NCBI RefSeq assembly: GCF_002019605.1 | Contig: NZ_KV917368.1 | Coordinates: 5,061,670-5,125,669 of the forward strand | Direction: 5' to 3' | DNA from: Alkalihalobacterium alkalinitrilicum | GTDB taxonomy: Bacteria > Bacillota > Bacilli > Bacillales > Bacillaceae_F | DNA: 64,000 nt | Shown here: one piece after another, positions 15,469 through 23,640 of the stretch | How the letters are laid out: each line of letters begins with the position of its first letter | Numbering within the stretch: position 1 is the stretch's first letter | Program-made: the position numbers and the translations under genes | Notes under the pieces: generated by a model | What the model saw: the letters and a program-made list of their open reading frames with translations, nothing else | What the model was told of the DNA's origin: nothing | Databases searched by the model: none

Positions 15469-15600
15469 CACCCCCCGGTTAAAAAGTTTGCCTGTCTAGT
15501 GGGGAACCGCTCAACGGGGAGGGGTGAAGATTGTTTTTCCGTGAAGCTTTCTCGCGTGAAAAAGAATAGGGATAAAATGTAAATCATTTACGTCTATGTA
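15466..15600. other. Probable cos packaging site region
   Basis: The gap between the HNH and small terminase genes has no frame and starts with an unusually G+C-rich block: a run of six C then GG (15471-15478), and GTGGGGAACCGC followed by CGGGGAGGGG (about 15499-15524). In HNH-containing cos phages the cohesive end lies exactly here, with short C/G-rich 3' overhangs. The exact nick cannot be read from sequence alone. Confidence 0.55.
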
Positions 15601-15615
15601 GAAGGGAGGGTTATC

Positions 15616-15930
15616 ATGGCGAAAGTAAGTCGAGCGACTCTTAGAAAACGCATTGAAAAAGATTTGTCAAGCCAATTGAAGGAAAAGTGGATTACTGGAA
15701 ACCACTATACCGACATGGTTCAAGACTATCTTGCACTATGGGATATTAAGAACAAGTTGATTGATGATATTCAGGAAAAGGGAATAAAAGTTGCTGGCAT
15801 GCATGGTCCAAAATCCAACCCAGCTATCAACGACTTAAATAAAACAAATGGTCAAATGCTAAAGATATTGTCTGAGATTGGGTTAAAAGCGACATCCGAT
15901 CAAAAGGATGATGACGATGACGACTTCTAA
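15616..15930 (+). CDS. terS: Terminase small subunit, P27 family
   Basis: 104 residues. It has a helical DNA-binding N-terminus, the P27 hallmark KSNPAINDLNKTNGQMLKIL and an acidic C-terminus (KDDDDDDF). It recognises cos and loads the large subunit. It overlaps the large-subunit gene. Confidence 0.9.
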   Translation: MAKVSRATLRKRIEKDLSSQLKEKWITGNHYTDMVQDYLALWDIKNKLIDDIQEKGIKVAGMHGPKSNPAINDLNKTNGQMLKILSEIGLKATSDQKDDDDDDF

Positions 15931-17572
15931 AGTTACCTATAATGAACATATTGATTTTTATATAAATGAAGTCGAGAGGGGACGTATTAGAGCATCAAAA
16001 GAAATTAAACTCCTTATCAAATATGTAAAAGCAAAGCTTGATCGTGAGGATGTCTATATAAACGGCGATGAGATAAACGAAGCAATTGAAAATATTGAGA
16101 AGTATTTTCCTTTTAAATTATTACCGTGGCAAAAGTTTATTACAGCCTTTGTTGTTGGTGTTTTTTATGAAGATGGTTCATTAGTATTCAATGAGTTTTT
16201 TATTATGATGGGGCGTGGAGCTGGAAAGAATGGTTTCATTGCTGCATTGTCTTTTTACTTGATATCTAAGCAAAAGATAAAAAACTATGATGTTGCTATT
16301 GTAGCTACGAGCGAAACACAGGCTAAAACTTCTTTTATGGATGTATGGAACGTATTAGATGACAACTGGAAAAAGCTTCACAAGTTTTTCAAGAAAACTT
16401 TAGAAATCATTGGTTTCTATAAAACAAAATCTAAACTCCAGTACTATACTAATAATGCCAAAACAAAGGATGGTTTAAGACCTGGAGCCATAATCTTTGA
16501 TGAAGTTCATGCTTACGAGAGTGAAGATAATATCAAAGTTTTCACGTCTGCATTAGGTAAAGTACCAAGACCAAGACGTTTTTACATTACAACTGACGGT
16601 AATATACGTGATGGTTTTCTTGATCAAATGAAAGAAGAGTCAAAAATGTTATTGAGCGGCGAAATTGAAAATAGTCGACTTTTTCCGTTCATTTGTAAAT
16701 TAGACGATCCAGAAGAAGTACATGACTTTATGATGTGGGAAAAAGCAAATCCATCGATTAACTATTTTCCAGATTTAAAGTTAGAAATGGAAACTGAGTA
16801 TAATAATCTTGAACACCGTAAGTCAGCTAAGATTGAATTTATGACAAAAAGGATGAATATACCTTCACAAGATGCTTATGATTTAGTAGCAGAATGGGAG
16901 AAAATCAAGGCTACTGAACAAGAAATTCCTGATTTAAAAGGTATGGCATGTATTGGAGCAGTTGACTACTCGGATACTACAGACTTTGTTGGTGTAGGTT
17001 TACTATTTAAACGAGGAAAGAAAAGGTACTGGTTACACCATACTTTTATCAATTACAAATCATTAAAACATAACAACTACAAAATCGATATAGAACTAGC
17101 GAAAAGTTTAGGTCTTGTCACCATTATTAAAGATGAAACGAACAAACCAGAACATATTGTAAAATGGTTTGCTGAAATGGCAAAGACCTATCAAATAAAA
17201 TTTATTGCTAGTGATATGTACCGTATTAATTATTTAAAAGAAGAATTTGAGAAGTACGGATTTAATAATTTAGTAGTTGCTAGGAGTGGAAGTAAAACAC
17301 ATACCCAGTTACAGCCAATCATTGAGGACTTATTCGCATATGAGAATATGGTGTACGGGGATGATATGATGATGCGCTGGTACACCAACAATGTTTATAT
17401 AAAGCGTGATGCAAAACAGAATATAACCTATGAAAAAATTGAGCCACGTTTACGGAAAACGGATGGCTTTTTTGCATTGCTGCATGCTTTACAATTCGAT
17501 GCGGAATTAAAAGAAAGTGTCCCACTTACGAAAGAAAACGTTAGTAAGATATTTAAATCTTTTAACTTTTAG
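15917..17572 (+). CDS. terL: Terminase large subunit
   Basis: I chose ATG 15917, eight bases after AAAAGGA. The 551-residue motor has Walker A GRGAGKN (about 99-105) and Walker B AIIFDEVHAYE (about 191-201). The C-terminal RNase H-like nuclease begins at IGAVDYSDTTDF, with further acidic residues (IASDMYR, KTDGFFALLHAL). It pumps DNA into proheads and cuts cos with the HNH protein. It is of the HK97/P27-associated lineage. Confidence 0.95.
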   Translation: MTTSKVTYNEHIDFYINEVERGRIRASKEIKLLIKYVKAKLDREDVYINGDEINEAIENIEKYFPFKLLPWQKFITAFVVGVFYEDGSLVFNEFFIMMGRGAGKNGFIAALSFYLISKQKIKNYDVAIVATSETQAKTSFMDVWNVLDDNWKKLHKFFKKTLEIIGFYKTKSKLQYYTNNAKTKDGLRPGAIIFDEVHAYESEDNIKVFTSALGKVPRPRRFYITTDGNIRDGFLDQMKEESKMLLSGEIENSRLFPFICKLDDPEEVHDFMMWEKANPSINYFPDLKLEMETEYNNLEHRKSAKIEFMTKRMNIPSQDAYDLVAEWEKIKATEQEIPDLKGMACIGAVDYSDTTDFVGVGLLFKRGKKRYWLHHTFINYKSLKHNNYKIDIELAKSLGLVTIIKDETNKPEHIVKWFAEMAKTYQIKFIASDMYRINYLKEEFEKYGFNNLVVARSGSKTHTQLQPIIEDLFAYENMVYGDDMMMRWYTNNVYIKRDAKQNITYEKIEPRLRKTDGFFALLHALQFDAELKESVPLTKENVSKIFKSFNF

Positions 17573-17586
17573 AAAGGGGTGAGAAT

Positions 17587-18744
17587 GTGGGTTTTAAAGA
17601 TTGGTGGTATGGTTTTCTTTTTAAAGATACAACATTAGTAAAACTTAGCGATGATTTTTTTAAATTGAAAGCAAACGTATTTTATAAACACCTGGCGGTT
17701 GAAACATGTATTGATTTCATAGCCAACACCTTAACCAGGTGTGAGTTTCAGACGTTTGAAAAGGGTAAAGAAACACGAGGACAAAATTATTATTTGTTAA
17801 ATGTTCAACCCAACCAAAACCAAAATGCATCTGAATTTATGCATAGTTTAGTTAATCATTTAATCAAGAATAATGAGTGCTTGGTTATTATGCAGGATAA
17901 ACAGCTTTATGTTGCGGATACCTTTAACAAGAAAGAATTTACTTTAAGAGAAAACTTTTATGATGAAGTGACGGTTAGAGACTTAAAGTTTAATAAGACT
18001 TTTAAAGAGTCAGAAGTTTTATATTTTAAGTTAAATGATAGAAATATAATGTCTGTTATTGATGGCTTATGGTTGGACTACGGAAAATTGTTAGCTTCTG
18101 CAATTAATTATTACAAGAGGAAAAATAACAAACGTATTTTAGTTAAAGGTGATTTTTTAAGAGCTCAAGATCAAGCGACACAAGAAGCAATTGACGAAAT
18201 GTTTGAGTCACAACTTAAAAATTGGTTTGATCCCGATAAAGAGGGTTCAGCTTTTCAAATTCAAGATGGATATTCATTTGAAGATCTTAGTGACGGGAGT
18301 ACTGGAAAGGCTCAAAACAGCACAAGCAGAGATGTTAGCGACTTAGTGAACGACATGATCAATTATGTATCTATGGCTTTTCATATTCCTCGGGGATTAA
18401 TAAAAGGGGATGTTGCCGACATAGATAAACAGATAGATAGTTTTATTATGTTTTGTATTAAACCTATTGCAAAGCTTATAGCTGATGAATTCAATCGCAA
18501 GATGTACACCAAAGAGGAATATCTGAAACGCACTTATTTGAAAGTGGAAACAAATGAGTTAAAGATGGTTGATATTACTCAATTTGCAAATGCTGCAGAT
18601 AAGTTATTTGCCATTGGTGGATTATCCATTAACGACATTCTTAAAAAGTTAGGTCAAGAACCAATTGACGAAGAATGGGCAAACAAACGTTATGTAACAA
18701 AGAATTATCAAGAAGCTGACTCACTGAAAGGAGGTGAAAGCTAA
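17587..18744 (+). CDS. Portal protein, HK97 family
   Basis: 385 residues from GTG 17587 after AAAGGGGTG. The HK97-type portal features are the N-terminal VETCIDFIANTL, the central NSTSRDVSDLVNDM and the C-terminal FAIGGLSINDILKKLGQEPI. Twelve copies form the DNA channel at one vertex. It overlaps the protease gene by one base. Confidence 0.93.
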   Translation: MGFKDWWYGFLFKDTTLVKLSDDFFKLKANVFYKHLAVETCIDFIANTLTRCEFQTFEKGKETRGQNYYLLNVQPNQNQNASEFMHSLVNHLIKNNECLVIMQDKQLYVADTFNKKEFTLRENFYDEVTVRDLKFNKTFKESEVLYFKLNDRNIMSVIDGLWLDYGKLLASAINYYKRKNNKRILVKGDFLRAQDQATQEAIDEMFESQLKNWFDPDKEGSAFQIQDGYSFEDLSDGSTGKAQNSTSRDVSDLVNDMINYVSMAFHIPRGLIKGDVADIDKQIDSFIMFCIKPIAKLIADEFNRKMYTKEEYLKRTYLKVETNELKMVDITQFANAADKLFAIGGLSINDILKKLGQEPIDEEWANKRYVTKNYQEADSLKGGES

Positions 18745-19457
18745 TGATAAAGCGATTCAAAAATGAGAAATTTAATAGTTTACCGCCAATCGAGAGAGTA
18801 TTTAAAGCCGAAACATCTAATGGAGATGCAACTAAATTAACCATTTATGGAGATATTGGTGAGTCTTGGTGGGGTGAATATATAACCGCTTCAGATGTGG
18901 AAAGAGAATTGAAAAATATCACTTCAAGTACAATTGATGTTCACATTAACAGCTATGGTGGAGATGCTTTTGACGGGATTGCTATTCGCAACCAATTAAA
19001 AGATCATCCTGCTAAAATAATTGTCCATGTAGACGGTATTGCCGCATCTGCAGCATCTATCATCGCGATGGCAGCTGACGAAATTATTATGGGTGTAGGG
19101 TCAATGATCATGATACACGAAGGATCAACATTTGCGTGGGGAACTAAGACGGACCTTAGAAAGACGTTAAATGCTCTTGAAGGACTCGATAATTCAATAA
19201 TTGATGTTTATATGACTCGTTACAAGGGTGACCGTTCAGAGATTGAGACTATGCTCGTAAACGAAACTTGGTTTACTTCAAGTGAAGCCGTGGAAGTCGG
19301 TTTAGCTGATAAGGTTAACGAAGATGTCAAGGAAGATGAGATCGATGCTGAGGAATTTAAAAATAACGTATTACAAAGGTTTCGACAGCAACAACAACCA
19401 AAGATTGCAGCAAGCACCAACCAAACCATATTAAGCAAATTCAAGCGCCCAGAATAG
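18744..19457 (+). CDS. ClpP-type head maturation protease
   Basis: A protein of 237 residues with the ClpP/crotonase fold: INSYGGDAFDGIAI (substrate groove), nucleophile Ser102 in GIAASAASI, and His125 in MIHEGS. It cleaves scaffold and capsid precursors during head maturation. It lies between the portal and capsid genes as in HK97-like phages. Confidence 0.93.
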   Translation: MIKRFKNEKFNSLPPIERVFKAETSNGDATKLTIYGDIGESWWGEYITASDVERELKNITSSTIDVHINSYGGDAFDGIAIRNQLKDHPAKIIVHVDGIAASAASIIAMAADEIIMGVGSMIMIHEGSTFAWGTKTDLRKTLNALEGLDNSIIDVYMTRYKGDRSEIETMLVNETWFTSSEAVEVGLADKVNEDVKEDEIDAEEFKNNVLQRFRQQQQPKIAASTNQTILSKFKRPE

Positions 19458-19466
19458 GCGTTTTTA
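19446..19466 (+). terminator. Short hairpin before the capsid gene
   Basis: CGCC and GGCG pair around a seven-base loop and are followed by five T. Being weak, it probably tunes rather than stops late transcription. Confidence 0.4.
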
Positions 19467-19488
19467 TTTTGCCATTAGGAGGATAAAG

Positions 19489-20676
19489 ATGAATAAATTT
19501 AAATTAAACTTACAGTTTTTTGGTGGAATTAATAATCTAGATCGCCCAGGTGTTATTGAAAATAAAGAAGAACAAGTAAAAGCAATGCAAGAAGCTTTTG
19601 AAAATGGAGATGCAAAAGAAGTTGCGGAAAGAATTGTTACCAACTTTGAAAATAACTTTGTCCAATTTCAAACCATAATGAATGACACAATTAAAGAAGC
19701 ACGTCAGGCTCAAGAGGAAAATTGGGATACACAAGTTTTAGCTTCTCGTGGAGTTCGTATTCTTACATCAGAGGAAAAGAAGTTTTATAACTCGGCAATT
19801 GAAGCGCAATCTTTCGATGAAGTTCACAAACTAATGCCTCCAACTGTGTTTGAACGTGTATTTGAGGACCTTGAAAAAGAGCATCCTTTACTTTCACTTG
19901 TTAACTTTCAACGTACTGGAGCTACAACTGCATGGGTTCTTAGAAAACCAGGTGAGGCAGCTGCATTCTGGGGAGATGTAACAGCAGCTATTCAAGAAAT
20001 GGTTGATGAAGGATTCCGTACGATTGAACAAGGGATGTTCAAATTAAGTGGGTTCTTAGTTGTTTCTAAAGCAATGTTTGAATTAGGACCTGAATGGTTA
20101 GATCGTTACGTTCGGACATTCATGAAAGAAGTAGTTGCAGATGAAATGGAGAATGCAATTGTAAATGGTACTGGTAACAAGCAACCTATTGGAATGACTA
20201 GAGACCTTGAAGGAGCTGTCGAAGGTGGAGTTTATCCATTTAAAGCAAAAGTACCTCTAACTGATTTCACTCCTCAGACGATTGGAGAAAAAATACTTGC
20301 TCCTACTACTAAAGGAGGAACACGCCGTTACACTGGAGTAACTTTAATTGTAAATCCACTAGATTATGCAATGAAGTTCTTCCCAATCGGTGCAAAACAG
20401 AAAGATGATGGTACATGGACATATGATAATTTTGCAGTCCCAGGTCTAACTATGGTTCAATCTCCAGCAGTTCCACTAGACACTATGATTGCTGGTAAGC
20501 CAAAAGATTACTTTATGGGTGTTGCTACTAATCAAACGTTAGAGCATACAGATATTTTACGAATGGTTGAAGACCAACGTCTCTACCTAATCCGTCAATT
20601 AGCGAATGGTCGCCCTTTAGATCCAGACTCTTTCGAAGTATTCGATATTAGCGATTTAGGGACACCAACACCATAA
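19489..20676 (+). CDS. Major capsid protein, HK97 fold
   Basis: 395 residues after a strong AGGAGG site. It begins MNKFKLNLQFFGG, common in Gram-positive phage capsids. A helical delta/scaffold domain (to about 110) comes before the HK97 core (EHPLLSLVNFQRTG onward, with VNGTGNKQPIGM). It is probably cut by the protease encoded upstream. Confidence 0.95.
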   Translation: MNKFKLNLQFFGGINNLDRPGVIENKEEQVKAMQEAFENGDAKEVAERIVTNFENNFVQFQTIMNDTIKEARQAQEENWDTQVLASRGVRILTSEEKKFYNSAIEAQSFDEVHKLMPPTVFERVFEDLEKEHPLLSLVNFQRTGATTAWVLRKPGEAAAFWGDVTAAIQEMVDEGFRTIEQGMFKLSGFLVVSKAMFELGPEWLDRYVRTFMKEVVADEMENAIVNGTGNKQPIGMTRDLEGAVEGGVYPFKAKVPLTDFTPQTIGEKILAPTTKGGTRRYTGVTLIVNPLDYAMKFFPIGAKQKDDGTWTYDNFAVPGLTMVQSPAVPLDTMIAGKPKDYFMGVATNQTLEHTDILRMVEDQRLYLIRQLANGRPLDPDSFEVFDISDLGTPTP

Positions 20677-20690
20677 GGAGGAATAAATAA

Positions 20691-20915
20691 ATGGCCTATG
20701 AAGTAATAAATACATTTATTGAAAAAGAGCATAAACATATCACTTATACTAAAGGCGAAACTTATCCAAAAGAAGGATTTGAAGCGGATCCTAAAAGAGT
20801 AAAGTTTCTACAATCAACTAAAAGTAAATATAAAAAGGCTTTTCTTGGACCTGAAATAGACAAAGAAAAAGAAGAGACTCCAAAGACAGCTAAGAAGCCT
20901 CCAGCTAAGAAGTAG
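20691..20915 (+). CDS. Small head protein
   Basis: 74 residues with an N-terminal beta domain and a Lys/Pro-rich tail (KTAKKPPAKK). The position between the capsid and connector genes is usual for a small head-associated or decoration protein. The role is not established. Confidence 0.65.
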   Translation: MAYEVINTFIEKEHKHITYTKGETYPKEGFEADPKRVKFLQSTKSKYKKAFLGPEIDKEKEETPKTAKKPPAKK

Positions 20916-20923
20916 GCGATCAT

Positions 20924-21232
20924 ATGAATGATCAGCAGTTACTAGTAGAATTAAAAGATCGATTACAAATCACTTGGAGTGAAGAAGATAACCATTTAAT
21001 TGGGATCATTCAAAGAGCGAAGGCGTACTTGTCGGGTTTGACGAGTGCGTCTTTTAATTATGAGGTAGAGGGTGTCCCTAAGGAGTTACTTCTCGAGCGT
21101 TGTCGTTATGTTTACAATAATGTGGGAGATGAATTCGAAAGGAACTTTGCCCATGAACTAAAACGATTAATATTACATGTGGCCTTAGGGAAAGTGGGTG
21201 TAATCGATGAAAGCATATCGGGAGACGTTTAA
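20924..21232 (+). CDS. Head-tail connector (gp6-like adaptor)
   Basis: 102 residues, helical, with the opening LLVELKDRLQITWSEEDNHL and later RCRYVYNN typical of HK97 gp6/DNA-packaging connector proteins. It forms the ring under the portal. It overlaps the next gene by 26 bases. Confidence 0.8.
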   Translation: MNDQQLLVELKDRLQITWSEEDNHLIGIIQRAKAYLSGLTSASFNYEVEGVPKELLLERCRYVYNNVGDEFERNFAHELKRLILHVALGKVGVIDESISGDV

Positions 21233-21551
21233 TGATGGCTTTTTAGATTATGGTCATAAACAAACCCAACGTTCATCCACAGGGAAGCGAATTGGTGATA
21301 CTTTTTCATCTGAAGGTAAATTGGCTTATCGTTTGTTGTCCTGTAGAGATAGTGATTATGAAATGGCTGGAGCTATGGGTGGAAGTTTGGATATGAAAGT
21401 AAAAACTAGATTTCCACCTTCTTTTCGTAAAACGGATAGAAATAAATTGAAATGTGTATTAAATAATGTTGAATTTGATGTGTTGAAAGTGGATAGCGAC
21501 AAAAGTTATCTTTATTTTTATTTACAGGAGGTGGGAGCGGTTAATGAATGA
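21207..21551 (+). CDS. Head closure protein
   Basis: 114 residues, beta-rich, in the slot of the head-completion/closure protein (SPP1 gp16-like). The assignment rests mainly on gene order and size. It overlaps genes on both sides. Confidence 0.65.
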   Translation: MKAYRETFNDGFLDYGHKQTQRSSTGKRIGDTFSSEGKLAYRLLSCRDSDYEMAGAMGGSLDMKVKTRFPPSFRKTDRNKLKCVLNNVEFDVLKVDSDKSYLYFYLQEVGAVNE

Positions 21552-21936
21552 TAAGACAAAAAAGATGTTAAAAGAACAAAACGAAGAGATATACAATAGC
21601 TTACAAAATCATTTCGAACTTCCCACTTTTCAAGATGATATCGCAGATGATGAAGTGCCATCCGAGTTTAACTATTTTCTAATTGTGTACGGTGACTTTG
21701 AGCCAACCGAGACAAAACGAACATTAATTCAAGAGTGTTATGTTGTTTACGTTTGTGAAGATAATGACCTGGTAGACGAACAGACTATTGATGTGATTTC
21801 TACAATTTCTAACGTTAAAGGATTAAACTTCGTAGGAACTCAGAAAAGGCGACTCCAAAAGAAAGATCAAGACGATTATGTTGATCAGGTTACTATTGTT
21901 TTTAACAGGAAGGTGCCTTATGAGTGCAAGGTATGA
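21544..21936 (+). CDS. Tail-proximal completion protein
   Basis: 130 residues in the slot between head closure and the gp10-like protein. It begins with a charged helix and then a beta-rich domain (NYFLIVYGDF). Most likely a tail terminator or minor joining protein; assigned by order. Confidence 0.55.
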   Translation: MNDKTKKMLKEQNEEIYNSLQNHFELPTFQDDIADDEVPSEFNYFLIVYGDFEPTETKRTLIQECYVVYVCEDNDLVDEQTIDVISTISNVKGLNFVGTQKRRLQKKDQDDYVDQVTIVFNRKVPYECKV

Positions 21937-22339
21937 ATTTGATTTTTCGGAATTAGAGAAATTAGAGGAAAAGATTTTAAGGGTCCCTGGTAATACTGAA
22001 CAGATCATTAACGGTGTCCTTCATAAAGCTGGTATCAAAATAGCAGTGGATGAAATAACAAAGCGTATGCCAGTATCCAGAAGAAATAAAAAGCATGCAA
22101 AAACAAGCAACTGGTCTAAAGGTGATAAGGATAATTTAGGGTTTACAGTTAAAGCAAAAGGTGGAGCAGCAAAGAGACCTGGAAGTTTTGGTTATCTCGT
22201 TTTCCCGAATGATGGAAGAGGACCTTATAACCATGTTGCGCAAAACTTTTTTGAAGATGGGTTGGATGATGGTTCACCTAAGATACTGGATGATTTAAAT
22301 ATAGAAATTGAAAAACAAATAAGGGAGGATATTTCATAA
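21920..22339 (+). CDS. HK97 gp10-like tail completion protein
   Basis: The start is ATG 21920 after AGGAAGGTG. The 139-residue product has the gp10 signature of a helical start, then MPVSRRNKKHAKTSNW, then FGYLVFPNDGRGPYNH and FFEDGLDD. It joins tails to heads and overlaps the major tail gene by one base. Confidence 0.8.
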   Translation: MSARYEFDFSELEKLEEKILRVPGNTEQIINGVLHKAGIKIAVDEITKRMPVSRRNKKHAKTSNWSKGDKDNLGFTVKAKGGAAKRPGSFGYLVFPNDGRGPYNHVAQNFFEDGLDDGSPKILDDLNIEIEKQIREDIS

Positions 22340-22920
22340 TGCCAACAATCGTTGAAAATTTTGACTCAATGGCCATTAAAAATAGTTCAGTTCAATTTTT
22401 TAAGAACGGTCAACAGCAAGAAGGTACAAAGTTTGGTTGTGTAGGGAGTTTAGGAGGAGAAACGACGTTAAAAGAAATTATTAAACGTTGTGAAGGTGTT
22501 GAAGTTCGTAAACTTACTAAGCCTGAGAAAGTTGATATAACGGTTTCCGCTCATATTCCAGTTGCTGTTGTTCGTGACTTATTTGGAATTAATTCAGAAG
22601 ATTTAAAGCCAGGTGTATACAAATACTCACAAAATAGTAGAGGTAAAGAGTTTGTTTTTACAGCGGATGTCATCGATGAATTCGAAGATGTAGTGAAGTT
22701 GATCGCCTTTCCTAAATGTTCAAGTGCTACAGGGTTTCGATTTACGATTGAAAATGGAGCCGATGAAGTTGCAGAACTAGAAGTGGAAATTACCGCTTAT
22801 CCAGATTCTAAAAAGAACCTTTACTATGAAGCGTTTGTTAGTGAAGTGGATGAAACAGTTGCCGATCAGTGGCACCAGACATTCAGCTATGAATTAGTAG
22901 AGGGAACACCAACACCTTAA
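22339..22920 (+). CDS. Major tail protein
   Basis: 193 residues after AGGGAGG. The beta-rich tube protein fold fits (FGCVGSLGGETTLKEI, SAHIPVAVVRDLFGI). It stacks in hexamers around the tape measure. A strong terminator (22921-22950) follows at once, so the tube protein may be made in excess of downstream genes. Confidence 0.85.
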   Translation: MPTIVENFDSMAIKNSSVQFFKNGQQQEGTKFGCVGSLGGETTLKEIIKRCEGVEVRKLTKPEKVDITVSAHIPVAVVRDLFGINSEDLKPGVYKYSQNSRGKEFVFTADVIDEFEDVVKLIAFPKCSSATGFRFTIENGADEVAELEVEITAYPDSKKNLYYEAFVSEVDETVADQWHQTFSYELVEGTPTP

Positions 22921-22950
22921 AGAGTGGCTAATGAGCCGCTCTTTTTTGTT
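22921..22950 (+). terminator. Terminator after the major tail gene
   Basis: AGAGTGGCT and AGCCGCTCT form a stem with a short loop followed by TTTTTTG. It is probably partial, since the tail operon continues. Confidence 0.75.
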
Positions 22951-22980
22951 TGATCTAAAAAAAGTAGGAGAGTGGATGGT

Positions 22981-23463
22981 ATGGGAATTAAGGTTAGTAC
23001 GATTGAACTAAAAGAAATTGATGTTATTCAATTGGAGGATGGAACGTTCGAAAAACGATTTATTAATGTGAAGAAATATCCAGCTTTCTTAACTAATCGA
23101 GCACTAGCTACTGGGCGCAATATGGGCATTACAAAGACATCATTGATCACTGAATTGATACTGATACAAGGTTTATTAGGTCCCGAAGACGACATTGACA
23201 CTGAAAACCTCACAACTGAACAAGCGGAAGCAATTGACTTTAGTAGATATTTACCAGTGATTTATTTAGGGATTATTGGAGCGAATAAAAAGTTAGACCT
23301 TTCTTATGATGATTTTCTTGATCAATATCACGGTGACTTTGAAGAAACTTTAAATGATTATATTGCTTTAGTTGAGCCTTACATTTCACAAAATCCTAAT
23401 GAGTTTAAAAAAGGATTGGAGCAAAGTACTAAAAAAAAGCGCAAAAAGGCGAAAAGAAAGTAA
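22981..23463 (+). CDS. Tail assembly chaperone, short form (gpG-like)
   Basis: I chose ATG 22981, eight bases after TAGGAGAG; GTG 22972 overlaps the ribosome site. The 160-residue, mostly helical product ends in a Lys-rich tail and sits just before the tape measure gene, the fixed place of lambda gpG-type chaperones. A slippery A-AAA-AAG lies at 23433-23439 in its reading frame. Confidence 0.85.
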   Translation: MGIKVSTIELKEIDVIQLEDGTFEKRFINVKKYPAFLTNRALATGRNMGITKTSLITELILIQGLLGPEDDIDTENLTTEQAEAIDFSRYLPVIYLGIIGANKKLDLSYDDFLDQYHGDFEETLNDYIALVEPYISQNPNEFKKGLEQSTKKKRKKAKRK

Positions 23464-23627
23464 GACCGCCTAAACTCAATATTCAATGTGTGGAGGACTT
23501 ATACACCCTCTATGTTCTAGTGTACGGCATTGATCCAGAAACATTCTGGGATTATCCAGCTGTTGATGTACTACGCATTTTCGAAAATAAACAAGCTTTT
23601 GACAGTTGGCAGAACAGCCCGATGTAA
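22981..23627 (+). CDS. Tail assembly chaperone, frameshifted long form (gpGT-like)
   Basis: After -1 slippage at A AAA AAG (23433-23439) translation passes the stop at 23461-23463 and continues to TAA 23625-23627. This adds a C-terminal domain beginning RPPKLNIQCVEDLYTLYV and ending FDSWQNSPM. That extension has no ribosome site of its own. The slip direction, site and position match the conserved G/GT programme of long-tailed phages, where the T part binds the tape measure. Confidence 0.85.
23433..23439 (+). promoter_or_regulatory. Programmed -1 frameshift site
   Basis: The heptamer A-AAA-AAG sits in phase with the chaperone codons AAA AAA AAG. The -1 frame is open across the junction and the 0 frame stops 22 bases later. 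The same heptamer is used by E. coli dnaX and by the IS3 element at 58026-58032 here. Confidence 0.85.
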
Positions 23628-23640
23628 AGGGGGTGGGTGA

